From Candidatus Nomurabacteria bacterium (GTDB taxonomy: Bacteria > Patescibacteriota > Saccharimonadia > Saccharimonadales > Saccharimonadaceae): a DNA stretch of 6,171 nt. Shown piece by piece: positions 5,886-6,171 of this stretch (positions are counted from its first letter, which is position 1; the number at the start of each line of letters is the position of its first letter). A program made the position numbers and the translations under genes. The notes below the pieces were generated by a model. That model did not search any database and had not been told where the DNA came from. It saw only the letters and a list, made by a program, of their open reading frames with translations. The stretch spans positions 1-6,171 of the forward strand of contig JAISDN010000057.1 of NCBI GenBank assembly GCA_031264785.1, written 5' to 3'.

Positions 5886-5941
5886 CCTCGAATATTGATC
5901 AAATTTAACTTAAAAATAAAATATTCAAGGCCTAATGCCTT
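5886..5941 (-). promoter_or_regulatory. greA leader with two overlapping inverted repeats
   Basis: In the A/T-rich greA leader an 11-bp stem (one G-U pair) can form between 5920-5930 and 5886-5896 around a 23-nt loop. A second, smaller hairpin pairs 5937-5941 with 5927-5931 (AAGGC with GCCTT). They share 5927-5930, so they exclude each other. Neither covers the Shine-Dalgarno. Any regulatory role is inference; part of the pairing may be chance in A/T-rich sequence. Confidence 0.35.
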
Positions 5942-5953
5942 AGTAATCAAACC

Positions 5954-5982
5954 AGTCTAACAAATAGTGTTTCAAAAGTCAA
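5954..5982 (-). promoter_or_regulatory. greA promoter
   Basis: On the minus strand TTGACT (-35, 5977-5982, five of six matches) is 17 bp from TAGACT (-10, 5954-5959, four of six), and a TGT just before the -10 gives the TGn extension. The predicted transcript start is near 5947, leaving a leader of about 88 nt. Confidence 0.7.
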
Positions 5983-6003
5983 CAAAAGCACTACATCTGT
6001 GGT

Positions 6004-6171
6004 TTAAGCTTGTTTTTGACGGTTTTCTGGCTGGTCGTCGTGAATAATATCCAAGGTAGTATGCGCCACATCCAGCGGCTCCAGAATTTCCTCCACACCG
6101 TGCGGCACAATTCCGGCTTCACAAAACAAAACCGAAGCCAAACCAACCATCGCGCCGACCGTTTCGGCATT
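6004..6171 (-). CDS. C-terminal fragment of an unrecognised protein
   Basis: The last 55 codons of a gene that enters from the right edge, ending in TAA at 6004-6006. It is too short for a standalone call but looks like real coding sequence: the frame is open to the edge, G/C-rich like the neighbouring genes, and switches to A/T-rich noncoding DNA right after the stop. The visible part begins NAETVGAMVGLASVLFCEAG, probably a helix. VPHGVEEILEPLDVAH and an acidic DIIHDDQ follow, ending in a polar tail (ENRQKQA). I do not recognise the family and assign no function. It reads toward greA, but the complete greA promoter between them argues against a simple operon. Confidence 0.6.
   Translation of the reverse strand, partial: NAETVGAMVGLASVLFCEAGIVPHGVEEILEPLDVAHTTLDIIHDDQPENRQKQA

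Noticed and set aside
5983..6003. Possible terminator after the right-edge gene (CAC...GTG then CTTTTGTT, minus strand)
   Set aside because: The stem is only 3 bp, and the T-rich stretch runs into the greA -35 box; too weak to annotate.

Overview
No new multi-gene system is visible in this window. It is a compact stretch of mostly housekeeping genes, standard genetic code (dnaE stops at TGA, tryptophan is TGG), with short gene-to-gene gaps and no stretch over 300 bases without a gene. The gene set, small membrane proteins of types common in Candidate Phyla Radiation (Patescibacteria) genomes, and hairpin repeats of the ATTCCGG type suggest a CPR-like bacterium, perhaps near Saccharibacteria. 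That placement is inference. The use of TGA as a stop argues against Gracilibacteria/Absconditabacteria, which read UGA as glycine.

Layout. Positions 1-97 (minus) hold the first 32 codons of a gene resembling the N-terminus of a GspE/PilB-type secretion or pilus ATPase. A 103-bp divergent promoter region separates it from a plus-strand pair: a 92-residue two-helix membrane protein (201-479) and a SpoU/TrmH-family RNA 2'-O-methyltransferase (504-995). The methyltransferase runs tail-to-tail into dnaE (965-4684, minus), and the two coding regions share 31 bp. DnaE is the full replicative polymerase alpha subunit, with an apparently intact metal-binding PHP domain. A back-to-back promoter pair (4692-4750) then serves dnaE on one side and, on the other, a four-helix DUF5684-like membrane protein (4814-5326). 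Two direct copies of a 33-nt palindromic repeat flank that membrane gene. Next comes greA (5410-5859, minus), with a strong Shine-Dalgarno, a well-formed promoter and an 88-nt A/T-rich leader able to form two competing hairpins. The window ends in the last 55 codons of an unrecognised minus-strand gene (6004-6171).

The most notable signal is regulatory. For three genes (201, 504 and dnaE) a good -10 box ends only 6-7 nt before the ATG and there is no properly placed Shine-Dalgarno, so these mRNAs are predicted to be leaderless. greA and the DUF5684-like gene instead have true leaders and clear Shine-Dalgarno sites. The window thus seems to contain two modes of translation initiation side by side. 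The genes serve replication (dnaE), transcript elongation (greA), RNA modification (SpoU family) and the envelope; they do not form one pathway.
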